Source: BJGV01 sp964194745
Lineage (GTDB): Bacteria > Pseudomonadota > Gammaproteobacteria > Burkholderiales > Nitrosomonadaceae
Direction: 5' to 3'
DNA: 64,000 nt
Assembly: GCA_965248035.1 (NCBI GenBank)
Contig: OZ252054.1
Coordinates: 1,550,001-1,614,000 of the forward strand
Shown here: in pieces, positions 36,981-45,561 of the stretch
Position numbering within the stretch: position 1 is the first letter of the stretch
How the letters are laid out: every line of letters begins with the position of its first letter
Notes under the pieces: generated by a model
Seen by the model: the letters and a program-made list of their open reading frames with translations, nothing else
Told to the model about the DNA's origin: nothing
Databases searched by the model: none
Translations under genes and position numbers: made by a program

Positions 36981-37193
36981 GTCCTTTGTAAACAACAATC
37001 TACAACACTTAGCAACAAACGACTACTATATAAACGTTTGTTTGTAATTGGCGCCGGCATCGTATTCGGCTTGGCTGTAGCAGGTTCCGTCATGCAAATC
37101 ACCAGCCTTGGTGAATGTCCTAAGACAGCGAGTGGCTTCCCAATGTGTTATGTTTCACTCGCTATCAGCTCACTACTAATAGTATTTTTATAG
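36981..37193 (+). pseudogene. Possible small membrane protein or fragment
   Basis: The frame encodes KRLFVIGAGIVFGLAVAGSV then CPKTASGFPMCYVSLAISS and a hydrophobic end. Two hydrophobic segments flank a CPxTxxGxPMCYxSL motif that looks conserved by design. No ATG opens it; a stop precedes it at 36978. It could start at a TTG, or be the remainder of a longer gene. Confidence 0.35.
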
Positions 37194-37391
37194 CAAGAGA
37201 GAGTTCGCACTACAATATAGCGCTTATCTGAGTCCAGTTTTTCTACTTCTTTATTTATCTAAACTATTCTTCAACTATCTCTTGTACGACACAATTTGTC
37301 CATGTTTCCTAATATCTCTTGTAGATGTCGACAAGCTAAATTGTATTACGGAATAATTACAAGGCGATCGAATTAAAGGTACTAACTGGTA

Positions 37392-37421
37392 AATGTCCGC
37401 TTTTGGTACAAAGCAGATTTT
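37392..37421. repeat. Dispersed hairpin repeat, copy 7
   Basis: AATGTCCGCTTTTGGTACAA then AGCAGATTTT; one loop substitution and a degraded right end. Confidence 0.65.
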
Positions 37422-37596
37422 TAATTGTAATGTACGATGAATCAGCGATTGAACAATTCCAGATAAACTCGTAAACTTTCACAAACCATGGACTACCACC
37501 AAGGTTTATTCGTGAATAAATATTACCAACCAAATACTGTAGTTATTTGCACATCTTCGATATCAATAAAATAAACTATTTTTAGGGAGAATAGAA

Positions 37597-37857
37597 ATGA
37601 AAAAAATTATATTATTATCATGTGTCGCCGCTGGATTAATCAGTACTTCAGCTATTGCTGAAACTGTCGGAAAAGCAGTAGGTGGTGTTACTGGAGCTGC
37701 CGTTGGTGCAGGCGTGGGTGCGGGCGTAGGTGCTTTAAATGCCCCTGCCAAAGGTGTTAATAGTGCATTGAAATGTGTTAACGCAACAGGCCTGCCTGTC
37801 CTATGTACTACAGCAGGTGCCATTAATACCGGTGCTAGCCCCGTGGAGGGCACTTAA
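37597..37857 (+). CDS. Small exported glycine-zipper protein
   Basis: An 86-residue product with a signal peptide (cleavage after AIA, residue 21) and a glycine zipper (GAAVGAGVGAGVGAL), followed by two Cys (ALKCVN, VLCTTAG). After the stop at 37855 another frame continues LKGTATGAAVGSGN to 37899, which looks like the original C terminus, so a small indel may have shortened the protein. Probably outer-membrane or periplasmic; function unknown. Followed by a strong terminator. Confidence 0.65.
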   Translation: MKKIILLSCVAAGLISTSAIAETVGKAVGGVTGAAVGAGVGAGVGALNAPAKGVNSALKCVNATGLPVLCTTAGAINTGASPVEGT

Positions 37858-37953
37858 AAGGTACTGCTACAGGCGCAGCAGTAGGTAGTGGGAACTAGTC
37901 AACTATTGGATATTAATAATAAATCATGAACGTATAACTACAACAAAATTTAA

Positions 37954-37978
37954 GCCCGGCCTAGTGCCGGGTTTTTTT
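37954..37978 (+). terminator. Rho-independent terminator of the glycine-zipper gene
   Basis: Hairpin CCCGGC/GCCGGG with loop CTAGT, followed by seven T. A near copy (CCCGGCCTAGTGCCGAG then T5) recurs at 42667-42686, and in both places a hairpin repeat follows within 15-25 bp. Confidence 0.85.
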
Positions 37979-37986
37979 GTATGTAA

Positions 37987-38018
37987 CCGTCCACTTTTGG
38001 CACAAAGCGGACATTCGG
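37987..38018. repeat. Dispersed hairpin repeat, copy 8
   Basis: Strong copy: arms GTCCACTTT and AAAGCGGAC around TGGCAC, with flanking ATTCGG. Only one mismatch in a 9-bp stem. Confidence 0.8.
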
Positions 38019-38154
38019 AAATCAATCTGCCTATCGAAGTTGTGAATCATTCACGTCAGCTAGCAGACACACTTATAATGTTTCGTAAACTAAACAGCTT
38101 TACTGAGTACAAGTATGTTGATACTGGAACGCCTTGTAGTGGCCTAGAAAAGGT

Positions 38155-38853
38155 ATGGTACGTGGAAATTTATATATCTGGTTAGCAAGAATCTTAGATT
38201 ATATAGAGAAATTGTTTTCTGGGGATGTTCTGCAATCTACCATTGAATCAGAGTTTGATGACGAATTTGGTACGGATACTGAGGTTATCCGAGAGATTGG
38301 TTCATTAGATATTGCTTTTTCTGAGAACGCTCTTCATGCTGTAGCTTACGAACCTTCACCATATCACATTACAACAAAAATAATCCAGGAACTATCTATA
38401 GATCATACGCGTTTTAGTTTTTTAGATTTTGGTTCCGGGAAAGGTAGAGTTTTGCTCATTGCTAGTCAATTACCATTTAAGTCTGTGATTGGTATAGAAT
38501 TTTCACGGGAACTTTGTGAGGTTGCAAAGGGCAACATTGCCAAGATTTTCCCCTCAAAATGTGCAGCGTCATGGGTAGAGTGCGTACATACTGACGTCAT
38601 GGAATATAGATTGCCAGGCAACCCTTTGGTGTGCTATTTCTACAATCCCTTTGATCAAGTAATAATGGAAGTAGTGGTAGGCAGATTAGTTGAGAGTTTA
38701 AGAGAAATCCCTCGGGAGATATATGTCATCTATCTTAACGCAAAGTATCGTATGCTTTTCGATAATTCTGGACTATGGGATGTGATTAGTGAAAGCGATC
38801 TGGATGTGATTAGTGAATGGGATCCTTTCGTAATCTATCGTTTCCATCACTAG
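38155..38853 (+). CDS. Class I SAM-dependent methyltransferase domain protein
   Basis: A 232-residue protein with the SAM-binding motif FLDFGSGKGRVLLIA near residue 97, an acidic second strand (VIGIEFSRELCEVA) and YFYNPFD near 160 in place of the usual motif IV. The substrate is unknown; similar proteins occur near polysaccharide genes, but no such genes are here. Near the C terminus an imperfect 24-bp tandem duplication (38777-38824) encodes DVISESDL/DVISEWDP in frame. The start is uncertain because no good ribosome site is seen. Confidence 0.7.
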   Translation: MVRGNLYIWLARILDYIEKLFSGDVLQSTIESEFDDEFGTDTEVIREIGSLDIAFSENALHAVAYEPSPYHITTKIIQELSIDHTRFSFLDFGSGKGRVLLIASQLPFKSVIGIEFSRELCEVAKGNIAKIFPSKCAASWVECVHTDVMEYRLPGNPLVCYFYNPFDQVIMEVVVGRLVESLREIPREIYVIYLNAKYRMLFDNSGLWDVISESDLDVISEWDPFVIYRFHH

Positions 38854-38946
38854 TCCAATTTTAAGAGCGCTCATATGCATACCAACAGCATCTAGCATGT
38901 TGTTCCATTTCAATCACCGCGATGAGCCGAGTTTTTGTGTGCATAC

Positions 38947-38980
38947 GAATGTCCGCTTTTGGCACAAAGCAGACACTCAA
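38947..38980. repeat. Dispersed hairpin repeat, copy 9
   Basis: GAATGTCCGCTTTTGGCACA then AAGCAGACACTCAA. Together with the preceding GCCGAGTTTTTGTGTG it matches 42678-42730 over 50 bp. Confidence 0.8.
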
Positions 38981-39019
38981 CCAACTAACAATAGTTTTCA
39001 ATGTTGGTGGGCGGGTGGG

Positions 39020-39127
39020 ACTAGTATTGAACACACCCACTCACCTGTGTTAGAGGTACTCTCTAAACCTATCTTGACGCTATTTGTAAAAAAGCCCTTT
39101 CTATTTTGGCGAAAAAAATTTTTTCAG
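39020..39127. repeat. Repeat B, copy 2
   Basis: Partner of 35968-36075 in the same orientation; about three quarters of positions match by eye. Confidence 0.75.
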
Positions 39128-39250
39128 CTTTATACTTAATATGGCATTGTCATAATCAGTTATATTTTGCAACTATAAAGTCATACTTTACTAGACAAGT
39201 ACATACGTGTTTCAATTAGTTTCCTAAAAACAAAAAAGTATCTTAATTAG

Positions 39251-39463
39251 ATGAAGAAAGAAACTAGATTTAAATTAGTCTTAACCATACTACATATATT
39301 CGGTTGGGGATGGCTGCTTGTGTGCGGAATACTGTTTCTCAGTTTGCCGCCTACTGGAGATGATACTGCTAGAGGTATTTGGCAGATACTTGGATTCCTA
39401 TTTATAGGCGCGCCCGGTTTCGCTGCCATATATTGGGCATTCTGGAAACCCAAGCAAAACTAG
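39251..39463 (+). CDS. Small two-helix membrane protein (70 aa)
   Basis: Residues 7-29 and 45-63 are hydrophobic transmembrane segments, joined by LPPTGDDTARGI; a basic N terminus suggests N-in. I do not recognise a family. ATG with AATTAG before it, weak ribosome site. Located between repeat B copies. Confidence 0.5.
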   Translation: MKKETRFKLVLTILHIFGWGWLLVCGILFLSLPPTGDDTARGIWQILGFLFIGAPGFAAIYWAFWKPKQN

Positions 39464-39663
39464 TTAGATGAATAAAGGAATGTTTTCATTCTTCATCATC
39501 TGATCCATCCCCCATCAATGTAATATCTACTTCTCTTTCCTTCCCCAATTTTGGCGCAAAAAATTTTCCAGAAAGAAAGCAAGTTGAACAGTCTTTTGTG
39601 AGAAATATGTAGCAAACTACGAGTTCAGCATGCACAGGATTTAATGACAGGAATAAAACCGAA

Positions 39664-40464
39664 TCACTGCGCAAGATCCGCTTCCATTTCGTTAATTAAG
39701 ATGGATATACTGTCGTGGCTGACACGGATAAATCCATCAACCGGTTGATCGAAATCAAGGATAACAAGCATTACTCCCAGGAGAACAAAGGCGAATGTCG
39801 TCATCCGCAATCGATTCAGCCGACCTGTAATTCCCGCATTAAAACCAGCAACTGATAAGGATGCAGATGCGACAAAAATCAGCATTATTATTACCGCGAG
39901 GGGTAACTCGTCAAATTTCGCTGCGACCCGAATCGTGTGTACATTGATTACTTGATTCACCGCAGCAATCACCCTCCACGGGCTATCAGATGACGTCTGC
40001 TCTAAAATTTGTTTTGTGATGGGCCGTAACTTTGACTGCGCTTGTAAAGATTTCTGAATAATTTCTTGCATCTGTTCTTGAGAAAACCGTTGGCCCCGCT
40101 TTGGTATACGTGTACGGGTATAATCGAGTAACGCCTGTTTTAGCTCAGTGCGTCCCGGTTCCGCAACCGCATCAGCAAGTGAAAACGCATTTTGTATTGC
40201 GTTTACTTCCAGGACGACCGCCTGCTTTCTTGCGTCGAACCGGGTTACTCCGGCTCCATAGGTAAAAGCCAGGATTAAGCCAAGAAGAGCAAACATTGAA
40301 GTGAGGATATGTTGGCCACCACTGGAATCGGCACCTTTCCATAATTCACGCCGGCTAAGTCCAGCACGGTACCCGAATTCTAGCGCGGCAAGTAAAATAG
40401 AAATAATTAACAAACCGGCTAGCCATATAGGTAATTGATGAATTAATCCGGCATTCATAAGCAA
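39664..40464 (-). CDS. Bestrophin-like (DUF4239) membrane protein
   Basis: A 266-residue protein with two N-terminal and two C-terminal hydrophobic helices and a helical middle domain. SMFALLGLILAFTYGAGVTR and FDARKQAVVLEVNAI are characteristic of the DUF4239/bestrophin-like group, whose function is unknown (anion conductance is inferred from name only). Third gene of an operon: sulfatase, small exported protein, this gene, with 11- and 14-bp gaps. Confidence 0.82.
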   Translation of the reverse strand: MLMNAGLIHQLPIWLAGLLIISILLAALEFGYRAGLSRRELWKGADSSGGQHILTSMFALLGLILAFTYGAGVTRFDARKQAVVLEVNAIQNAFSLADAVAEPGRTELKQALLDYTRTRIPKRGQRFSQEQMQEIIQKSLQAQSKLRPITKQILEQTSSDSPWRVIAAVNQVINVHTIRVAAKFDELPLAVIIMLIFVASASLSVAGFNAGITGRLNRLRMTTFAFVLLGVMLVILDFDQPVDGFIRVSHDSISILINEMEADLAQ

Positions 40465-40478
40465 TGATCCCCGCTATT

Positions 40479-40730
40479 TCATTTGTTAGATGCGTTAACG
40501 CTAAATTGCCCGTCTGCATTACGAGTAACATTGAAGCTTCCGGAATTACATTGAACGCTCCATGAGTTTTCACCGGTGGATTGCAATTCAAGCACCTTTG
40601 CGCACGGATGATTGGCAGAACGTATAATTCCAGCCATTTGGCCATTGCTCATTTCTTCCGCATACGACTGCGACGCGAAAGCCAATATTAGAACAGCAAT
40701 AAATGCTTTGCTATTTGGTCGTACTAGCAT
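40479..40730 (-). CDS. Small exported hypothetical protein (83 aa)
   Basis: Signal peptide (cleavage after SYA, residue 24), then a mature domain with two Cys (HPCAKVLEL and SVQCNSGSF) likely in a disulfide. The pattern resembles small periplasmic proteins of Nitrosomonadaceae and relatives as far as I recall, with no known role. Within the sulfatase operon. Confidence 0.68.
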   Translation of the reverse strand: MLVRPNSKAFIAVLILAFASQSYAEEMSNGQMAGIIRSANHPCAKVLELQSTGENSWSVQCNSGSFNVTRNADGQFSVNASNK

Positions 40731-40741
40731 GTTTACGAGGT

Positions 40742-42397
40742 CTATTTTTGAGGCAAGCCAAGCATAAAGATCTCAACAAGTTTCTTGCTTTCAGGTCTGA
40801 GGTTTTCAATTCCTTCGTAGGGCTTACCATAAGTAGGCGGTCTGTCTGGGTATTTTTGCTTAAACGCCAGATGACGCTTGACCATACCAGCGAACTGACC
40901 ACCAGCCCATGGGCCATATTTGATGGAATCGATAGGACGTTCTTCTCTAGAGTCACGATAGAGATCAAATATAGAGGTTGCAATTGGATTTGACCCTGGC
41001 GGGGGCAAATGCATTTTGTACTTGTTCTTGACCACTGACTTAAGCGCGGGGCCCTCATAGATATGCACGTAATCGCGCCGTCCGTGCGTTTCACCCAGCA
41101 GCAACACACCGCTCTGATCCACGCCGTCGATCACTCTGTCCCTGGGAATACCCTCCATCGCATTTGCCAGACGCACGAAAGTAGTGAACAAGTCGCTAAC
41201 ATGAATAATATCCTCGGCATAGCTACCTGCTTCAATAACACCCTTCCATTGCACCCAGGCGTTAACCCTTACGCCACCTTCCAGATGATCGGTTTTACCA
41301 CCACGATAAGTCCGGTCGGATTGTCCAGTGAAGCCGGCATACAGCATAAAGGGACCATTATCTCCCATCACCACAATGATGGTGTTCTCGGCAATACCCA
41401 GCTTGTCCACTTCTTTGATGATCGCTCCAACCCATTCGTCCACCTCAACAAGAATGTCGGCCATCGTACCGCCGTTGAGGGTGTTGTATTTGCTGTTATG
41501 TTCCTGAACGAATGAGAGCGGAAATAGTGGCCAGTAATTCAGGAAGAAAGGCTTATCCTGTTTGGCGAGGGTGCGGAGCTGATCCAGCACATTTCTCTGG
41601 TAACGCTCGTTCATCTCTCGGTACTTCTTCTGATTCCATTCTTCGCCGTCTTTCATATGGACTTCGTAGAGTTTTCCGTCGCGCAGTTCGACACCGGTAA
41701 CCATATGGGCAGGGTCGGGTACGAAGAGCTTGTCCAGAGTAAAGGTTTGCGCTTCACGGCTGGCATCCACACCACGGATTCTATCGGCGTCCTCCATGTC
41801 TTTCCCCATAAGGGCGAGCTGCCCCTGCTGGTGAATAGGATGCTCGGCATGGATGAAACCCTGGTTGCTGGCATAAGCCTCCTTGATCTCTCCCAAATGC
41901 CACTTGCCCACGTGGGAAGTGTAATAGCCCGCATCTTTGAGTACCTCGGCAAGGGTGACCTCATCACCAGACAATCCTTCGCCGGAGAGTGTGGCTTTAG
42001 CCTCGGTTAATCCGGTACGCGTTGGATAGCGCCCGGTCATCATCGCCACGCGGGTAGGCGTACACCACGAAGGCTCGGTATACATGCGTTGCAGGCTCAT
42101 GCCTTGTTTGGCCAAGGCAGTTATGTTAGGTGTTTTATAACCACGAATTACACTGAGTTCATCCATGCCAATTTCGCCGAAGCCGACATCATCCAGCAGG
42201 ATGTAGACAATGTTGGGTGGTTTGCCCCCGTTTTTCTTGCGAATCTCGGCCAACTTTTTGTCGAGCACTTTGTCATCGGCAGCCCATGATTTGCCATTTT
42301 GCGCCTCAATAATGGCGTACTCGGCATCGTGGATAATACCTGCCGCAAAAAGGATGGCCCAACTCATAGAAAGTACAATGAATACTAATGCTTTCAT
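40742..42397 (-). CDS. Exported sulfatase (arylsulfatase family) 1
   Basis: Sulfate-ester hydrolase of 551 residues with signal peptide. The formylglycine site is Cys in CTPTRVAMMTGRYPTRTG (CxPxR pattern), with the metal aspartates in YILLDDVGFGE and VVMGDNGP and the conserved HVGKWHLGE. Start at 42397 is chosen because AGGAGG then lies at the right distance; the ATG two codons upstream is too close to it. The enzyme needs a formylglycine-generating enzyme, not in this window. A second sulfatase with a similar N terminus lies at 43724-45340. Confidence 0.9.
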   Translation of the reverse strand: MKALVFIVLSMSWAILFAAGIIHDAEYAIIEAQNGKSWAADDKVLDKKLAEIRKKNGGKPPNIVYILLDDVGFGEIGMDELSVIRGYKTPNITALAKQGMSLQRMYTEPSWCTPTRVAMMTGRYPTRTGLTEAKATLSGEGLSGDEVTLAEVLKDAGYYTSHVGKWHLGEIKEAYASNQGFIHAEHPIHQQGQLALMGKDMEDADRIRGVDASREAQTFTLDKLFVPDPAHMVTGVELRDGKLYEVHMKDGEEWNQKKYREMNERYQRNVLDQLRTLAKQDKPFFLNYWPLFPLSFVQEHNSKYNTLNGGTMADILVEVDEWVGAIIKEVDKLGIAENTIIVVMGDNGPFMLYAGFTGQSDRTYRGGKTDHLEGGVRVNAWVQWKGVIEAGSYAEDIIHVSDLFTTFVRLANAMEGIPRDRVIDGVDQSGVLLLGETHGRRDYVHIYEGPALKSVVKNKYKMHLPPPGSNPIATSIFDLYRDSREERPIDSIKYGPWAGGQFAGMVKRHLAFKQKYPDRPPTYGKPYEGIENLRPESKKLVEIFMLGLPQK

Positions 42398-42841
42398 TAG
42401 CATACCTCCTAAAGAATTAGCTTGGGAAAGGAAAAGATATACTCTGCTTATTTTTCTGGGCTCAATATACAATAAAAATTGTATCCTTACCAATTTTCTA
42501 CTCTTTCACCCTGTAGTAAAAGCCATCAATTCGCAAATGAAAATGAACAGAGAGGAGCCCGCCTGAATCCGTAACACCTGCCCTTCTAGATCTTAGCTTG
42601 ACTGGATTCGGATTTAGTCGGCGTAAAATTAAGTCGTAAATGTCTCCTGCAACTTTTAAACTTAACCCGGCCTAGTGCCGAGTTTTTGTGTGTATATGAA
42701 CGTCCGCTTTTGGCACAAAGCAGACACTCAATGCTAATTTAACAGTGTTGTAAGCGAAAATAATTACTGATTTAACTTTCATCTAACTTTATCATTATAT
42801 TTTCTGTGTATAGTAAGCACATCTAATCTTCTTGGGAAAGA
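42398..42841. other. Intergenic region with terminator-like hairpin and repeat
   Basis: 444 bp. The near-copy of the terminator is at 42667-42686 and hairpin repeat copy 10 at 42698-42730; otherwise the divergent promoters of the sulfatase operon and slp. Confidence 0.5.
42698..42730. repeat. Dispersed hairpin repeat, copy 10
   Basis: GAACGTCCGCTTTTGGCACA then AAGCAGACACTCA, 11 bp after the T-run of a terminator-like hairpin. Confidence 0.8.
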
Positions 42842-43375
42842 ATGAAACCATACTTATTTTTATTTTGTTTACTATTAGGTGCTTGTACAAATATGCCGCA
42901 GGCAATGAGGGATGCGCCTGTGGTGGATATTCCCTATACCGAGGCAAGTCAAAACATAGAAAGTCACAAGGATGATCTCGTACGTTGGGGTGGGGTTATT
43001 ATTGATGTAGAAAACGAAGAAAATTTTAGCCTAGTGCAAACACTGTTTTATCCGCTCAATTACTCATCACACCCTCGGGTAGACAAACCAAATGAAGGAC
43101 GCTTTGTCATTAAAAGTGCCGAATTCCTTGATCCTATGATTTATGCCAAAGGCAGGGAAATTACTGTTGTGGGAACACTTGATGGGGACATTGAACGTAC
43201 GATAGGAAAAAAAGTCATTCGTGTGCCATTGCTAACATCCACGGATATCTACCTATGGCCGAAACATTATCACAATGATTATTATAGCTATAGTCATGGC
43301 TATACCTACAGGCCTTACTTTGAATATTATGGCGACGGTTTTTACTGGGGAAGACGCCATAGGGAATATTGGTAA
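42842..43375 (+). CDS. Slp-family outer membrane lipoprotein
   Basis: A 177-residue protein: lipobox LGAC near residue 15, then an Slp domain with VRWGGVIIDVENEENFSLVQ, PNEGRFVIK and GREITVVGTLDG, which is the conserved core of starvation-inducible Slp lipoproteins. The C-terminal tail is rich in Tyr and His (HYHNDYYSYSHGYTYRPYFE), an addition seen in other environmental members. Single gene. Confidence 0.85.
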   Translation: MKPYLFLFCLLLGACTNMPQAMRDAPVVDIPYTEASQNIESHKDDLVRWGGVIIDVENEENFSLVQTLFYPLNYSSHPRVDKPNEGRFVIKSAEFLDPMIYAKGREITVVGTLDGDIERTIGKKVIRVPLLTSTDIYLWPKHYHNDYYSYSHGYTYRPYFEYYGDGFYWGRRHREYW

Positions 43376-43723
43376 TAGCAGAACAGAATGGTTCATATCG
43401 CGCCTGTTTTAACAGGCAGCCATATCTATGGGATTGCCTCTCAGGATCGAATGACTGCTTTTGGCACAAAGCAGACGCGCTTATGGCAACTAAGTGAAAT
43501 GTAGTACCCACCCTCTTTCCTTTCCCCAATTTTTGGCGAAAAAGATTTTTCTAGAAAAGAAATAGCCGTGCTCACAGATTTGGAAGCAGTAGAGCACTCC
43601 CGCGTTCGCCTAACCAAGCTTTTGGCTCACTATTTCTAACTGCTTTTTAAAGAGGGAGTTAAAGGGAAGCTAAGGGCGGCGGAAGGAACAAACTTAATCC
43701 CTCCATCCCTTTTTTTCATTTTC
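43376..43723. other. Intergenic region with repeats
   Basis: Hairpin repeat copy 11 at 43449-43479 and a fragment of repeat B at 43512-43562; no gene. Confidence 0.45.
43449..43479. repeat. Dispersed hairpin repeat, copy 11
   Basis: GAATGACTGCTTTTGGCACA then AAGCAGACGCG. Last recognisable copy; none is visible from here to the end of the window. Confidence 0.75.
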
Positions 43724-45340
43724 TTACTCCCAATCAACCTGCTTGCTGGTTTCATACTGCAAGCTTGGACTGGGGTTAAAGGGCCTGTCAGGGTCTCTCT
43801 GGTAGGGGGTCTGAACAGTGTGAGGGAATTTCTTGATCATCTTATTGTGCTGCTCAAGCATTCTGGTCAAACCATAGGTGTAACCAGAGTAATTAATTTC
43901 CCTTGGATACCTTTCAGCTGGATCGTGCATCAGATTGTATTGATCAGGAAAGATACCGCTGCCAAAGCGCATTTTGAACCAGTCTTTGCGCACCGATTCC
44001 AGTTTACCTTTGTTATAGAGAAACACGTAGTCACGGCGGCCATGGTCCTCGCCCAGTAACAACAGAGCGGTCTGGTCAACACCATCTACCACTCGGTCGT
44101 TGGGAATTTTATGTTTAACGCCAGCGATAGAGGCGAAGGTCGTATACAAGTCTGCGACATGAACTATATCAAGCGGCTCCTGACCCGACTCGATGACTCC
44201 CGGCCACCAAGCAATAGCGGGCGCCCGGACGCCACCTTCCCAGGTTTGTCCCTTCTCTCCATGATCAAACATCGAATAGCCGCCGTGAGGGTGGAATCCG
44301 TACATGGGACCGTTGTCGGAACTCCATACCACGAGGGTATTTTCAGCAATACCCTGGTCTTGCACCGCCTTGATTATGCGTCCGACGTTGTAGTCGTGCT
44401 CAGTCATCTGTGCCGCGGTATTGGTCTGGGCGGGAGTATCCATGAAATCGGGGTGCGCGCCATAGAAATGGTTCCCTTTGCCGCCGACATAGAGGAAGAA
44501 AGGTTTGTCACTGTCAGCATGGCGCTTGATGTAATCGATCGCCAGATCGGCTACTTCCGTGTCGTAAATGTTGTATTTTTCAATTGAATAACGATAAACC
44601 AGTTTAGGCTTTTGGCCCTTTTTGGCACGCAGAACGCCACCTTCATCGTAGTAAATCTGCGGCTCCTTGGGAGCCCAGTTAAGTGCCCGGGAATTGACGT
44701 GGCCCACCATATCCTCACCTTTGAGTCCATAAATCCAGACCGCCGGGTTGCCCTCGGACCACTCGGCTACGTCAAAACCATGTTCCGTAGGCGCATATTG
44801 ATCACCGAAGCCCATATGCCATTTGCCGAACATAGCCGTATGGTAGCCCGCCTTAGAAAAGAGTTCGGCAAGCGTCACCTCATCCTTGGGAAGGCCTAAA
44901 CCTCTTGTACCAGGGAAATCAACCTGATTGACGCCAACACGGACATTGTGTCGGCCCGTATTCAGAGTGATGCGGGTTGGGGTACAGGAGACCTCAGAGT
45001 AAAACTGGGTAAACCGCATGCCCTGATTAGCTAGTTTATCGAGATTGGGTGTTGGGGCTCCGCGCAGTTTGCCGCCGCCATATACGCCCAATTCGGTATA
45101 GCCAATATCGTCCGCCAGGATTTTGATCACATTAGGCTTCTTACCGAATTTTTTCTCTAGCTCAGCAAGTTTGGCACTGACTTTTTTATCATCAGCCAGC
45201 CACTGGTCGCCGAATTGTTTTTTCAGCTCGTAGTACTCGGCGTCATATTGGACCGCGTGAGTGTTTAGTGAAACAGCCTGCAACAGTATCACAGTAACAC
45301 CCGAAGCAAAGACTAGTCTAACTTTTGACTTGATGTCCAT
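43724..45340 (-). CDS. Exported sulfatase (arylsulfatase family) 2
   Basis: A 538-residue paralogue of the sulfatase at 40742-42397, with signal peptide, IKILADDIGYTELGVYG, CTPTRITLNTGRHNVRVG (Cys to be converted to formylglycine), MFGKWHMGFGD and WSSDNGPMYG. N-terminal half aligns well with sulfatase 1, but the C-terminal parts differ. Single transcript, with Slp and repeats between the two sulfatases; they probably arose by duplication or were acquired together. Confidence 0.9.
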   Translation of the reverse strand: MDIKSKVRLVFASGVTVILLQAVSLNTHAVQYDAEYYELKKQFGDQWLADDKKVSAKLAELEKKFGKKPNVIKILADDIGYTELGVYGGGKLRGAPTPNLDKLANQGMRFTQFYSEVSCTPTRITLNTGRHNVRVGVNQVDFPGTRGLGLPKDEVTLAELFSKAGYHTAMFGKWHMGFGDQYAPTEHGFDVAEWSEGNPAVWIYGLKGEDMVGHVNSRALNWAPKEPQIYYDEGGVLRAKKGQKPKLVYRYSIEKYNIYDTEVADLAIDYIKRHADSDKPFFLYVGGKGNHFYGAHPDFMDTPAQTNTAAQMTEHDYNVGRIIKAVQDQGIAENTLVVWSSDNGPMYGFHPHGGYSMFDHGEKGQTWEGGVRAPAIAWWPGVIESGQEPLDIVHVADLYTTFASIAGVKHKIPNDRVVDGVDQTALLLLGEDHGRRDYVFLYNKGKLESVRKDWFKMRFGSGIFPDQYNLMHDPAERYPREINYSGYTYGLTRMLEQHNKMIKKFPHTVQTPYQRDPDRPFNPSPSLQYETSKQVDWE

Positions 45341-45561
45341 TGTGCAACCCCCCTTAGTTTGCAGTTTAGGTTTTGTCTATCTTAGAAATCCTTGCTGACT
45401 AGCAGCTAGTGTTTTGCAACCGATATAAATTAATACCATAGGTGGAGTAAATTTGTCCAACTTACAACGAAGCGCAAAATTAGAAAACTCGTACAGTAGA
45501 ATCATATGCTAATGTCATATTTATGTTATCATTATATTTCTATATAGAACATGGATACATT

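Larger units (their letters stand above)
36908..37596. other. Intergenic region with a possible small membrane protein
   Basis: 689 bp. A possible membrane protein fragment is at 36981-37193. The hairpin repeat copy at 37392-37421 and the glycine-zipper promoter follow. Confidence 0.45.
37858..38154. other. Terminator, hairpin repeat and spacer
   Basis: About 300 bp holding the terminator at 37954-37978 and hairpin copy 8. A 73-codon frame overlapping this segment is not supported. Confidence 0.45.
38854..39250. other. Intergenic region with hairpin repeat and repeat B copy 2
   Basis: Holds GCCGAGTTTTTGTGTGCATA at 38925-38944, hairpin copy 9 at 38947-38980 and repeat B copy 2 at 39020-39127. 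Confidence 0.5.

Noticed and set aside
37964..38185. 73-codon open frame before the SAM methyltransferase
   Set aside because: It starts inside a terminator hairpin and passes through a hairpin repeat; no similarity to a protein.
3591..43479. CRISPR array made of the recurring 24-30 bp repeat
   Set aside because: Copies are hundreds to thousands of bases apart, in both orientations, without regular spacers and without cas genes.
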